DNA from: an uncultured Lentisphaeria bacterium
GTDB lineage: Bacteria; Verrucomicrobiota; Lentisphaeria; JABSQK01; CAJWLW01
DNA length: 11,845 bases
Direction of reading: 5' to 3'
NCBI GenBank assembly: GCA_913042885.1
Contig: CAJWLW010000128.1
Span: 1-11,845 of the forward strand
Shown: positions 1 to 7,451 of the stretch, piece after piece
Position numbering within the stretch: position 1 is the stretch's first letter
Layout of the letters: each line of letters opens with the position of its first letter
Translations under genes and position numbers: made by a program
Notes under the pieces: model-generated
What the model was told of the DNA's origin: nothing
The model's database searches: none
What the model saw: the letters and a program-made list of their open reading frames with translations, nothing else

Positions 1-1
1 T

Positions 2-934
2 CTGCTCGGCGCCGAAGTCGTTGTCCATACACTGGACTGCTACCACCAACGCAAGGTCAAAAAAAACCTCGAGCGCAACGATAATACAGCCGTCACGGTT
101 CTTTGTACTCCCGATATCTCCGAGCGCGACTATTTCGACGCGGCGCTGCTGCAGGTTTCAAAGGGCGCCATGTCGAATGAACTGATGCAGGACAGCCTGC
201 AGCAAATCCACCTGGCCCTCAAACCCGGCGGCAAATGCCTCACCGCGGTCGACAGCGATCACGCCTGGCAGCAACAGCAGTTGAAGAAGCTCTTCGGCAA
301 CTGCTCCGTACACGCTGCGCGCAAAAACGCCCCAGCCCTGCTGATCGCGACCAAGAATAAACCGCTGAAAAAAATCAAGAAATTCGATGCTGAATTCGAC
401 ATGATGGTACCAGGCCGTGAAACCATCCAGTTGCGAACAGTGCCTGGCGTTTTTTCACATCGGCGGGTCGACGCAGGCGCCCAGGCCCTGGCCGAAGTCG
501 CCGAGGTCCAGGCGGGCGACCGTATCCTCGATCTCGGCTGCGGCTGCGGTGTTGTCGGAATTTCTCTGGCTGCCAAGGCCGGGGACGCACATGTGACTTT
601 CGTCGACTCGCACGTCCGTGCCACTATGGTCACCGAGCTCAACTGCAAGGCCAACGGACTGACGGATTATCGGGTGCTGCAAAATGACCAGGGGCTGAAT
701 GAAAAGGGGCAATTCTCGGTGTTTGTCGCAAACCCCCCGTACTTCTCGAACCACAAGATCTCCGAGCTTTTTATCCGCACAGGCTACCGCGTCCTGCAGC
801 CTGGCGGCCACGCCTGGGTCGTCGCGAAAACAGCCAAGTGGCATCGAGAATTCATGGCCGAGATATTCGGCAACGCCGAGGTCATCCGGCGCCGTGGCTA
901 CGAGGTTATCAAAGCGGTGAAGAGACAACAATAA
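2..934 (+). CDS. RsmC/RlmG-like rRNA guanine-N2 methyltransferase, 5'-truncated by window edge
   Basis: The frame is open from base 2, so about 56 codons precede the first internal ATG at 170 and the true start lies upstream of the window. Seen: 310 residues in two halves. The first (to about base 410) resembles the degenerate, catalytically dead methyltransferase domain of the RsmC family. The second has the family signature PGVFS at the domain entry, the SAM-binding loop DLGCGCG (bases 530-550) and the catalytic NPPY tetrapeptide (731-742) typical of enzymes that methylate exocyclic amino groups. Known: RsmC and RlmG make N2-methylguanosine in 16S (G1207) or 23S (G1835) rRNA in E. coli, using SAM in the cytoplasm. 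Which rRNA is the target cannot be told from this sequence, so no symbol is given. The frame ends at a TAA, 141 nt before the next gene; no terminator with a U-tract is visible after it. Confidence 0.82.
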   Translation: MLGAEVVVHTLDCYHQRKVKKNLERNDNTAVTVLCTPDISERDYFDAALLQVSKGAMSNELMQDSLQQIHLALKPGGKCLTAVDSDHAWQQQQLKKLFGNCSVHAARKNAPALLIATKNKPLKKIKKFDAEFDMMVPGRETIQLRTVPGVFSHRRVDAGAQALAEVAEVQAGDRILDLGCGCGVVGISLAAKAGDAHVTFVDSHVRATMVTELNCKANGLTDYRVLQNDQGLNEKGQFSVFVANPPYFSNHKISELFIRTGYRVLQPGGHAWVVAKTAKWHREFMAEIFGNAEVIRRRGYEVIKAVKRQQ

Positions 935-1061
935 TTGCCTGGTCCACATTTGACTCCTTGAAGAACGGAACGATCGCGTGTCATCGGCGGAAAAAAGCCA
1001 TGGGTGCGTGTACATTCCACGCTGGCTGTCGATGTGAATCATGTTGGTTTGACTAAAGACT

Positions 1062-1066
1062 GGGAG
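1062..1066 (+). promoter_or_regulatory. Ribosome binding site deciding the start at 1076
   Basis: GGGAG lies 9 nt before the ATG at 1076. The frame is open back to an ATG at 1004, but that earlier start has no comparable Shine-Dalgarno sequence and would add 24 residues unlike a protein N-terminus of this family, so 1076 is preferred. Confidence 0.6.
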
Positions 1067-1075
1067 ACGATCACT

Positions 1076-2077
1076 ATGGCTACCCCTGTTCAAATTGCCG
1101 ATGCCCTCACTGCAGCAGGCTGCGAAACCGTTCTGCTCGGCAATGACATACTCGTGGCGCCGTTCTGCGGCCGTGTGCTTGCCGTTGCGCCCGACGGCAA
1201 TGACAACGCAATCTGGCACAACAGCGCCTTCGACAGCGGTGATACGGCCAAGTCACTGCTGGCCGACGACGGCTGGCAGAATCACGGCGGTGACCGTATC
1301 TGGATCTCGCCGGAAATGGAGACGCATGTCCCCGTTGCGAATGATTTCTGGGGTTCTTACACCGTACCAAAGGCGATCGATCCGGGAAACTACGAGACTG
1401 TCGACATCAGCGCGGACAGTGTAACGATCGCCAGTGCCGGCACATCACGATTCTTCCGCTCGGATCGCGACGTCACGTTGCAGTGGACGAATACGGTCAG
1501 ACGCCTCGACGCTCCAGATTCCCTGCCCGACGGCGTCAGCTTCGCCGGGTACGAGACGCGGACAAGGTTAAAGTCAACAGATTACGCGCCCGCACAGCCT
1601 GCCCTGTGGCGGCTGCTGCAGGTGATTGGCGGCGGCAGGGTCGTCATCCCCGTGCAGGGCGAACGACGGCTGCTGCCATTGTTCGGCGAACCGCAGTATG
1701 AGACGAGCGATGACGGTTCCGTGACATGTGCAGTTGAAACGGAAAGCAATTACAAACTGGCGCTGCACCATCTCGATTCACCCGGTTCCCTGCTCTATCG
1801 TCGAGACGATGGCGCCACGTCAGATCTTATTGTTCGTCGATTCAATCTCGTCGACGGCGCGGTCTACTCGGATGTGCCCAGTTCGGACGCGGGCAAGCGC
1901 GGCTACATCGTGCAGGTCTATATTGACGACGGGGGCTTCGGCGGCTTCGGCGAACTTGAACACCACTCGCCGGCTCTCGATGGCGACCAGAACGAAGTTG
2001 AAGATGTGACAACAACATTTGTCTATCGCGGTTCCGCAGAAGCTATTGATGCGTTGAGCGGGGAAATAGACTATTGA
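1076..2077 (+). CDS. Galactose-mutarotase-fold protein, DUF6786-like
   Basis: 333 residues, no signal peptide and no membrane segment, so presumably cytoplasmic. Seen: a beta-rich sequence with GGDRIWISPE around residue 80, a basic and aromatic middle part, and a C-terminal GELEHHSPAL followed by a final beta-strand segment ending in VYRGS. These two landmarks (an N-terminal GG-x-R-x-W-x-x-PE and a C-terminal ELE-x-x-SPA) recall the DUF6786 group within the aldose 1-epimerase/galactose mutarotase superfold; that assignment is from memory of the family. Whether it acts on a sugar is unknown: I could not match the catalytic His/Glu set of true GalM, so a binding role is equally possible. It is followed 57 nt later by grxB on the same strand with a hairpin over the stop codon, so the two may share a transcript. 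Start chosen by the GGGAG site at 1062. Confidence 0.6.
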   Translation: MATPVQIADALTAAGCETVLLGNDILVAPFCGRVLAVAPDGNDNAIWHNSAFDSGDTAKSLLADDGWQNHGGDRIWISPEMETHVPVANDFWGSYTVPKAIDPGNYETVDISADSVTIASAGTSRFFRSDRDVTLQWTNTVRRLDAPDSLPDGVSFAGYETRTRLKSTDYAPAQPALWRLLQVIGGGRVVIPVQGERRLLPLFGEPQYETSDDGSVTCAVETESNYKLALHHLDSPGSLLYRRDDGATSDLIVRRFNLVDGAVYSDVPSSDAGKRGYIVQVYIDDGGFGGFGELEHHSPALDGDQNEVEDVTTTFVYRGSAEAIDALSGEIDY

Positions 2078-2098
2078 CCATGGACTATGTTCCATGGT
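2077..2098 (+). repeat. 8-bp inverted repeat (hairpin) overlapping the stop of the mutarotase-like gene
   Basis: ACCATGGA at 2077-2084 and TCCATGGT at 2091-2098 are perfect reverse complements separated by the 6-nt loop CTATGT. The first base of the left arm is the last base of the TGA stop. There is no T-run behind it, so it is not a canonical intrinsic terminator; it could protect the upstream message end or reduce read-through to grxB. Each arm contains the palindrome CCATGG, so a cruciform or a protein-binding site are alternatives. Confidence 0.6.
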
Positions 2099-2134
2099 GG
2101 CCACCAGACACCGAAACCTGAGACTTGAACACTT

Positions 2135-2782
2135 ATGAAACTCTACGTTTACGATCACTGCCCTTACTGCGTCCGCGCCCGCATGCCTTTCGGACTCAAG
2201 GGCATCGACTTTCAACTGGAATTCTTCCTTAACGACGACGACGACGGCCCGACGGCTTTGATCGGTACGAAGATGGTGCCGATCCTGGCAAAGGACGACG
2301 GCACGCACATGCCGGAGAGCCTGGATATCGTTACGTTTATCGATCAGAACTTTGGTGAGCCGGTGCTGGCCCCGTCCGCTAATCGGCCGGAACTGATCGA
2401 CTGGCTGGCAAACGCAGCGCTGAATCCGCTGACCATGCCGCGCTGGGTCCAGGCGCCACTGGCGGAGTTCGCGACTGCCGGCGGGCTCGCCTATTTCACC
2501 GCGAAGAAGGAAGAATTGATCGGGCCGTTCGCCGCACATCTGGCGAACAGTGCCGAACTGAAAGAGGAACTGAACATCAAGTTGGTCACGCTCGCCGCAA
2601 TCATCGAATCACCGGGGGCAGTCAACGGCACGTTGTCGTACGACGACATTCTGCTGTTCGGCCATCTGCGCGGCATTACCATCGTCGGTGGTCTCGAATA
2701 TCCGTCGAAGGTGCGGGCATACCTCGATACGCTGTCGGAGAAGTCGGGAGTGCCGCTTTACGGAAGCATGGCAATCGACTGA
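2135..2782 (+). CDS. grxB: Glutaredoxin 2 (GrxB)
   Basis: 215 residues, the same length as E. coli Grx2, and alignable along its whole length. Seen: a thioredoxin-fold half starting MKLYVYDHCPYC with the redox-active CPYC at residues 9-12, the cis-proline region VPIL, the MPESLDIV segment that follows it, and an all-helical GST-like C-terminal half ending in VNGTLSYDDI and SSMAI-like residues (GSMAID). Known: Grx2 reduces protein disulfides and protein-glutathione mixed disulfides with glutathione in the cytoplasm; it is larger than classical glutaredoxins and resembles glutathione transferases. This implies a glutathione-using host or partner. The upstream Shine-Dalgarno is weak. The neighbour upstream is the mutarotase-like gene, with no evident functional link. 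Such a close match to gammaproteobacterial Grx2 in a genome that otherwise does not look gammaproteobacterial would fit horizontal transfer, which is inference. Confidence 0.93.
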   Translation: MKLYVYDHCPYCVRARMPFGLKGIDFQLEFFLNDDDDGPTALIGTKMVPILAKDDGTHMPESLDIVTFIDQNFGEPVLAPSANRPELIDWLANAALNPLTMPRWVQAPLAEFATAGGLAYFTAKKEELIGPFAAHLANSAELKEELNIKLVTLAAIIESPGAVNGTLSYDDILLFGHLRGITIVGGLEYPSKVRAYLDTLSEKSGVPLYGSMAID

Positions 2783-2906
2783 CACGCTTACGCGAATCTT
2801 GGTATTGGCTCCGGTTGTTGAGTTTTCGCCGCAATGTCATCTCACTGCCTGGGCGATTGCTCCCCGTCTCGGCCACCCGAGAGTCGTTTCCCGCAGGAAC
2901 CTCGGA

Positions 2907-2920
2907 CAATACATGTATTG
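2907..2920. promoter_or_regulatory. 14-bp perfect palindrome, candidate operator
   Basis: CAATACATGTATTG reads identically on both strands. It is AT-richer than its surroundings, about 180 bp before the start of the cNMP-binding-domain gene. Perfect dyads of this length are typical of homodimeric helix-turn-helix regulator sites; which regulator, if any, is not visible. No regulator gene lies in the window next to it. Confidence 0.4.
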
Positions 2921-2987
2921 GCAGGCACCGGCATGACCAGGCTGTTGTCGCCAGAACATGACGGAATGGCCGGCGGGTGCCTGCCAA
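2918..2987. repeat. 12-bp perfect inverted repeat with 46-nt spacer
   Basis: TTGGCAGGCACC (2918-2929) and GGTGCCTGCCAA (2976-2987) are exact reverse complements. Next to the arms, GGC at 2930-2932 can pair with GCC at 2969-2971 if four bases bulge, lengthening the stem. The left arm overlaps the last three bases of the 14-bp palindrome. In RNA this would form a stable long-loop hairpin; in DNA it could be a pair of half-sites. Confidence 0.55.
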
Positions 2988-3034
2988 CCGGTCGGTCAGA
3001 TACCGACATCGTCGCAAACCGGCGCGGTTCGAGT

Positions 3035-3062
3035 TAGACATTCGGACGGGTGTGTTTACATT
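3035..3062 (+). promoter_or_regulatory. Weak sigma70-type promoter candidate for the cNMP-binding gene
   Basis: TAGACA (3035-3040, 5/6 to TTGACA) and TACATT (3057-3062, 4/6 to TATAAT) are separated by 16 bp. A start about 7 nt downstream would give a leader of roughly 28 nt before the ATG at 3097. Spacing is slightly short and the -10 is poor, so this is tentative. Confidence 0.3.
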
Positions 3063-3085
3063 GATCACGTACGACCAACCAGCAC

Positions 3086-3090
3086 AGGAG
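3086..3090 (+). promoter_or_regulatory. Ribosome binding site deciding the start at 3097
   Basis: A full AGGAG lies 6 nt before the ATG at 3097. The same frame is open back to an ATG at 2977, inside the right arm of the inverted repeat, but the extra 40 codons give an Arg-rich, non-family sequence, so the shorter protein is called. Confidence 0.7.
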
Positions 3091-3096
3091 AAATTC

Positions 3097-3546
3097 ATGG
3101 ACACAGATACGGAACGCTTCGGGACAGTGCCGCTATTCGATGATCTAGAGGGCATGCAAATAGCCGAACTGCTCGAGATCAGCAAAGGCATACCGACAGA
3201 GGTCGGCGACGATATTGTCAAAGAAGGCGCGACTGGTGACGGGCTTTACATCATCGGCAAAGGTGCCTTCGACGTGATCAAATCCGATGGCGACTCGGAA
3301 ACCGTGCTGGCGCATCTCGGCGAGCTGTCTTTCTTCGGGGAAATGTCCCTGATCGGCAAGGCATCCTGCGCTGCAACAGTCCGCTGTACCGAACCCGGTC
3401 GCGTCACCCATTTGCCGGCGGCAGCATTCAACGCCAAGCTCGATGCCGACGATCTCAGCGCCTTCAAAGTTGTACGCAGCATCGCCTGTATCCTCGCCAA
3501 TCGCCTGGCCAAGGCGGACGACTGGGTCGTCGACCTCAGCGACTGA
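3097..3546 (+). CDS. Stand-alone cyclic-nucleotide-binding-domain protein
   Basis: 149 residues, a single CAP/PKA-type cNMP-binding domain with no DNA-binding domain, kinase or channel attached. Seen: the N-terminal helix PLFDDL, beta-barrel strands, the turn EGATGDGLYII (residues 43-53), and a phosphate-binding cassette at 80-95 beginning FGEMSL with the conserved Glu at 82 and ending AATV. The Arg that normally precedes AATV and grips the cyclic phosphate is Cys91 here. A C-terminal helix (about 120-140) resembles the C-helix of CRP-family proteins. Known: canonical domains bind cAMP or cGMP; the lost Arg usually means weakened or altered ligand binding. The gene converges on a response-regulator cyclase, so it may be an effector or a ligand-independent interaction module. 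No signal peptide or membrane segment. Start set by AGGAG at 3086. Confidence 0.82.
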   Translation: MDTDTERFGTVPLFDDLEGMQIAELLEISKGIPTEVGDDIVKEGATGDGLYIIGKGAFDVIKSDGDSETVLAHLGELSFFGEMSLIGKASCAATVRCTEPGRVTHLPAAAFNAKLDADDLSAFKVVRSIACILANRLAKADDWVVDLSD

Positions 3547-3726
3547 TAAAAATTCAACCGGTGGTTCGCGAGAAATAAAAAGTCACAGCTCACCGTCGGC
3601 AAGAATTGCCTCGGGGGCATCCGGCTGAGCTTCAACCAGGCCCCATTCCTCGCCGCCGACGCAAAGTCCGGTGCTGGCTCTGCGAGTGGAGATCGCGAGA
3701 ATCCACGTTGGGAAAAAGCCCACCGT

Positions 3727-4983
3727 TTACCCGATAGCCTCGAGCTGGACGTCGGAAGAAACCTCGTACACCGCCTGCGAATGCGAGAAGCCCTTCAATT
3801 CGACTTCACCGACGGCATTGGTCGGACAAGCGCTCTCGACCATTTCATTGGTTCTCGCGGATAACAGAATCTGCCCGCCCTCGGCACGGCTGGAAAGGCG
3901 GGCGGCGAGATTGGTGACACTGCCGATGGCGGCGTAATCAAGACGACCCTCGAACCCGATCGTGCCCAACGAGGCGACGCCAGTTGCCATACCGATACCG
4001 AGCGCAAGGTCATATCCCTTGGCGGCCCAGGACTCGCGCAGGCAGAGATCCACTTCCTTCTGGATAGCAATACTCATCTTCACCGACTGCAACGGGTGAT
4101 CATCCATCGGCTCAGGATCACCAAGGAACACCATCATGCCATCACCGGTGAACCGCTCCAGCGTACCACGATACCGGAAGATCACCGGGCCCACACAGGC
4201 CTGCAGCTCGCGGATCGTCGAAATGACTTCCTGCGGCGATGCGGTCTCCGCAAAACTGGTGAAGTGCCGCAAATCCAGAAAAACCACGGTGATCTCGCGG
4301 CGATGCTCTTTGAGAATGTCCTCGGCGCCGTCGGAGACGATGGAATCGACGATCTGCGGTGAGAAAAAGCGACGCAGGCGGTTGACCCGCTCGAGTTCCT
4401 TGACCTGCTCCTTGACTTTGGCTTCGAGATCGTGGTTGAGGTCGTCGATATGCCGATTGACCTCCAGCAGCATCGCCTGCGTATCCTTGATCCGCACCAT
4501 GGAGCGGACGCGTGCGAGCATCTCCATGTAATTGTAGGGTTTGATCAGGTAGTCATCGGCACCTACTTCGAAGCCCTTGACGATTTCATTGGTGTCCGAG
4601 TTGGCAGTCACCAGAATGATCGGGAGCATCATGGTTTCCGGATTCTGCTTGAGTTCCTCACACGCCTCGAGCCCGTTCTTGACCGGCATGTTGACATCGA
4701 GCATGACCAGATCCGGCATATGCTTGAGCGCCATCGTCATGGCTTCCTCGCCGTTGTAGGCAGCGAGCGTCTTAAACCCTTTGGCTTGCAGATGCGCCAC
4801 AAGAATCTTGACATTGGTGGGCACGTCATCGACCACAAGTACGGTATGAACACCGTGATCATTCATGTCACTCGAACTTGGCTGGAGGCTGGACGCCGGT
4901 CGCGCCATCGCGATTCCACTCTCTGTTTCGGTGTGGAATTTGGTTGCACCCGTACACGTCACGCGGCGGTCTGGATACGACAT
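3727..4983 (-). CDS. Response regulator fused to class III adenylate/guanylate cyclase
   Basis: 418 residues. Seen: an unstructured start of about 45 residues; a receiver domain (46-165) with the acidic pair D52-D53, phospho-acceptor D96, switch T126 and K148 in IKPY; a charged coiled coil (about 167-205) ending RRFFSPQ; and a class III cyclase domain (228-410). Metal-binding aspartates are D237 (FLDLRHF) and D281 (FTGDG), with transition-state residues N358 and R362 in TNLAARL. The usual purine-selecting Lys is R277 and the second selector before AIG is Ala351 or A352, so cAMP versus cGMP cannot be assigned. Known: phosphorylation of such receivers tunes cyclase dimerisation and activity. 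No histidine kinase lies nearby, so the partner is encoded elsewhere. Start is uncertain: the ATG at 4983 has AGGT too close; ATG at 4908 and 4866 have weak sites. A TTGACT -35-like element lies upstream (near 5030). Confidence 0.88.
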   Translation of the reverse strand: MSYPDRRVTCTGATKFHTETESGIAMARPASSLQPSSSDMNDHGVHTVLVVDDVPTNVKILVAHLQAKGFKTLAAYNGEEAMTMALKHMPDLVMLDVNMPVKNGLEACEELKQNPETMMLPIILVTANSDTNEIVKGFEVGADDYLIKPYNYMEMLARVRSMVRIKDTQAMLLEVNRHIDDLNHDLEAKVKEQVKELERVNRLRRFFSPQIVDSIVSDGAEDILKEHRREITVVFLDLRHFTSFAETASPQEVISTIRELQACVGPVIFRYRGTLERFTGDGMMVFLGDPEPMDDHPLQSVKMSIAIQKEVDLCLRESWAAKGYDLALGIGMATGVASLGTIGFEGRLDYAAIGSVTNLAARLSSRAEGGQILLSARTNEMVESACPTNAVGEVELKGFSHSQAVYEVSSDVQLEAIG

Positions 4984-5107
4984 ACCTCGCGAGACGAATA
5001 CCTAAATGACACCATTCTGTAAGGAGTCAAACCGTAGCGGGTAAATCTGCGACCACCGACCGGGGCTGAGCCGCTCCAGGCATACACACGGGGGCAACCG
5101 GGAAATG

Positions 5108-7294
5108 TCATCCGGTGACGGCGTCCGTACCGTCGTCGTAGCGGTCGGGTGCACGGGATTCGGCGGTTTCCGGCAACGGCCCATCGACGACCTTTCCCTT
5201 GTCTTTGTCGTCTACGTCGACATTGTCAACTTCCGCGTCATCGTCGGCCAGGGCGTCCGGGATAACGGGAGCCGGCGTCTCCACATCATCGTCCGCCGGA
5301 GCTTCAACCAGCAGCGGCACCCCTTCGGTGCCATCATCATCATCATCACCGCTATCCGGGGTGTCTTCGTCCGAGCTTAAGCTGCCATTCCCTTTGAAGC
5401 GGCGGCGCTTCTCGGTCTCGCCGATCGGCATGTCCAGCAGGTCTTTGATCGCGAAGACGTCCATCGTCTCTTCGACAAGCAGTTGTTCGCCGAGCTTTTC
5501 GAGTTGGTCGCGATGCGTCATCAGAATCTCCATGGCACGCTGGCTGACGCCGGTAATGATCTGCCGTACCTCCAGATCGATCTCGCGGGCGGTTTCGGGG
5601 CTGTAGCCGCCGTGATAAGGCTCTTGACCATAGCCATCGATGTCACCGTAGTTGAGCAGGCCGACGCTCTCGCTCATGCCCCATTCACAAACCATCTTAC
5701 GGCTGATCGCGGAGGCCTGCTTGATGTCGACGTAGGCGCCACTGGTGATTTCATTGAAGATAATCTCTTCGGCGCAGCGGCCGCCCATGAGCACCGTGAG
5801 CTCATCTATGAGCTCGGTCTTGGTATGTGTGTACTTGTCGTACTCGGGCAGGTGCATGGTCGCGCCAAGGGCGTTGCCTCGCGGGATGATCGTGACCTTG
5901 TGCAACGGCGTCGTATTGTCGCAGTGCAGACCGATGAGGGCATGACCGGCCTCGTGGTACGCAGTGACTTTCTTTTCGTGATCGTCGATGACGCGGCTGC
6001 GTCGCTCCTTGCCCCAGCAAACTTTGTCGCGAGCCTCTTCGAGGTCGTCCATATAAATGGCCATCTTGTCCTCGCGCGCCGCCAGCAAGGCGCTTTCATT
6101 GACCAGATTCGCCAGGTCGGCTCCGCTGAAACCGGGGGTGCCGCGGGCAACGATCTCGAGATCGACGTTGTCCGCCAGTTTGACTTTCTTGGCATGCACA
6201 TTGAGAATGGCGTGGCGCCCTCTGAAGTCGGGCAAATCGATGCTGATCTGGCGATCGAAACGGCCGGGCCGCAGCAGCGCCGGGTCGAGGACGTCAGGGC
6301 GGTTGGTAGCAGCCATGACAATGACGCCGGACTTGCCCTCGAACCCGTCCATCTCCACGAGCAGCGCGTTCAACGTCTGTTCGCGTTCGTCGTGGCCACC
6401 GCCGTAGCCGCTGAAACGGGACCGACCGACAGCATCGATCTCATCGATGAAAATGATGCAAGGCGCGTTGCGCTTGCCTTGCTCAAACATGTCACGAACA
6501 CGACTGGCACCGACACCGACAAACATCTCGACGAAATCGGATCCGCTGATGTTGAAGAACGGCACGTCGGCCTCCCCGGCAATAGCGCGCGCCAGCAGTG
6601 TCTTGCCGGTGCCGGGCGGACCAACCATGATTACGCCCTTGGGGATCTGGCCGCCAAGTCGCTTGAACTTGTCAGGATCTTTGAGGTAATCAATGACCTC
6701 CTCGACCTCCTCCTTCGCCTCCTCGATCCCAGCCACGTCGGAGAATGTGATTTTCTGCCGGTTCTGACTGAGTCGGGCCCGGCTCTTGCCGAACTGCATG
6801 GCACCTTTGCCGGCGTTGCGCAATTGGCGTGCGAAGAGAAAATACAGGATCAGCAGGACTATCAGCAGCGGAACGATGAACAGCAGCAGGGTGCGGCCGA
6901 TCGGGTCTTTGGTTTCAATCTTCCAGTCGCCGACGCCGCTCTGTTCCACCATCTCCAGGAAATCATCACTGAGGAAAATTTCGGCTTCGTAGGCCCTTTC
7001 GTTTCCCTGATCATCCTTATACTTGCCGACGGCAACACTCCTATCGGTGCTTGGGTTCTTCTCGATGATTAGTTCCTTGATCTGGTTATTGGCCAGCAGT
7101 GAGAGGAACCCGGACGTCGACATTTCATCGTTCTCCTTGCTGCCCATCATGTATATGAGACCGAGCGGCAGGACAAAGAGAATAATGATCCAGATCAGCA
7201 TCGTCGGAAACTGCGGCGGCGGCTTCATGTCGTTCGGATGATTTCCGCCGTCTTGATCCTGATTGTTGTCATCGTCGGGCATATAAACTGGCAT
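5108..7294 (-). CDS. ftsH: ATP-dependent zinc metalloprotease FtsH with acidic C-terminal tail
   Basis: 728 residues, longer than the roughly 610-650 common in the family. Seen: an Asp/Asn-rich cytoplasmic start, membrane segments at about 31-50 and 135-155 around a periplasmic domain, an AAA module with Walker A GPPGTGKT (225-232), pore FVG (258-260), Walker B IIFIDEID (280-287) and arginine fingers R342 and R345, then the protease with HEAGH (447-451) and third zinc ligand D523. Known: hexameric inner-membrane protease that extracts and degrades membrane and regulatory proteins. Odd: after about residue 630 comes a roughly 90-residue Asp/Glu/Pro/Val tail including five consecutive Asp codons. 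The ATG at 7294 has GAGG directly against it, while the ATG at 7282 has GAGG 12 nt upstream, so the true start may be four codons later. The FHA gene lies 157 nt upstream on the same strand and the cyclase 124 nt downstream. Confidence 0.97.
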   Translation of the reverse strand: MPVYMPDDDNNQDQDGGNHPNDMKPPPQFPTMLIWIIILFVLPLGLIYMMGSKENDEMSTSGFLSLLANNQIKELIIEKNPSTDRSVAVGKYKDDQGNERAYEAEIFLSDDFLEMVEQSGVGDWKIETKDPIGRTLLLFIVPLLIVLLILYFLFARQLRNAGKGAMQFGKSRARLSQNRQKITFSDVAGIEEAKEEVEEVIDYLKDPDKFKRLGGQIPKGVIMVGPPGTGKTLLARAIAGEADVPFFNISGSDFVEMFVGVGASRVRDMFEQGKRNAPCIIFIDEIDAVGRSRFSGYGGGHDEREQTLNALLVEMDGFEGKSGVIVMAATNRPDVLDPALLRPGRFDRQISIDLPDFRGRHAILNVHAKKVKLADNVDLEIVARGTPGFSGADLANLVNESALLAAREDKMAIYMDDLEEARDKVCWGKERRSRVIDDHEKKVTAYHEAGHALIGLHCDNTTPLHKVTIIPRGNALGATMHLPEYDKYTHTKTELIDELTVLMGGRCAEEIIFNEITSGAYVDIKQASAISRKMVCEWGMSESVGLLNYGDIDGYGQEPYHGGYSPETAREIDLEVRQIITGVSQRAMEILMTHRDQLEKLGEQLLVEETMDVFAIKDLLDMPIGETEKRRRFKGNGSLSSDEDTPDSGDDDDDGTEGVPLLVEAPADDDVETPAPVIPDALADDDAEVDNVDVDDKDKGKVVDGPLPETAESRAPDRYDDGTDAVTG
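5333..5347. repeat. (ATC)5 trinucleotide run in the ftsH acidic tail
   Basis: Five tandem ATC units on the plus strand equal five GAT (Asp) codons in ftsH. Identical codons in a row, rather than a GAT/GAC mixture, mark it as a small microsatellite that could vary in copy number in frame without breaking the protein. Confidence 0.6.
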
Positions 7295-7451
7295 CCTCGT
7301 GGGGGATCGGCATGATTACTAAAAAAACAGGGCGGTACAGGCTCATGGGCGAATGGTCCGGGCCACACCGGCAGGTGACCGGCGAATAAGTAGCCGGCGG
7401 CTTCAGAACAATCTCATGGCACCCGGTTCGAAGCCACGGCCGAAGATCACC

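Larger units (their letters stand above)
2783..3096. other. Non-coding region between grxB and the cNMP-binding protein gene
   Basis: 314 bases with no convincing coding region on either strand. It holds a 14-bp perfect palindrome (2907-2920), an overlapping 12-bp inverted repeat (2918-2929 with 2976-2987), a short AACCG/CGGTT hairpin with a 3-nt loop (3017-3029), a weak promoter candidate (3035-3062) and the ribosome binding site of the next gene. No U-tract terminator is visible after grxB. Confidence 0.6.

Noticed and set aside
949..959. TTTGACTCCTT, also found on the minus strand near 5030 before the cyclase, as a shared promoter element
   Set aside because: Neither copy has a convincing -10 at 16-18 bp; an 11-base match in a window of this size can be chance.
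455..1219. 254-codon minus-strand frame across the methyltransferase and the next gene
   Set aside because: Antisense to the SAM-binding and NPPY motifs, no domain, and it runs through a gene boundary.
1820..2539. 239-codon minus-strand frame across the mutarotase-like gene and grxB
   Set aside because: Antisense to two genes, including the clearly recognisable GrxB.
5483..7072. Long open frame of 529 codons on the plus strand opposite ftsH
   Set aside because: It is antisense to the highly conserved FtsH coding sequence and shows no recognisable domain; a byproduct of codon bias at this GC content.
7320..7327. Run of seven A (T on the minus strand) before ftsH as an intrinsic terminator for the FHA gene
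   Set aside because: No stable GC-rich stem lies directly before the T-run on the minus strand.
7420..7445. GGTTCGAA sequence resembling a tRNA T-arm between the FHA gene and ftsH
   Set aside because: The flanking bases do not form a 5-bp T-stem on either strand and no anticodon or acceptor arm can be built.
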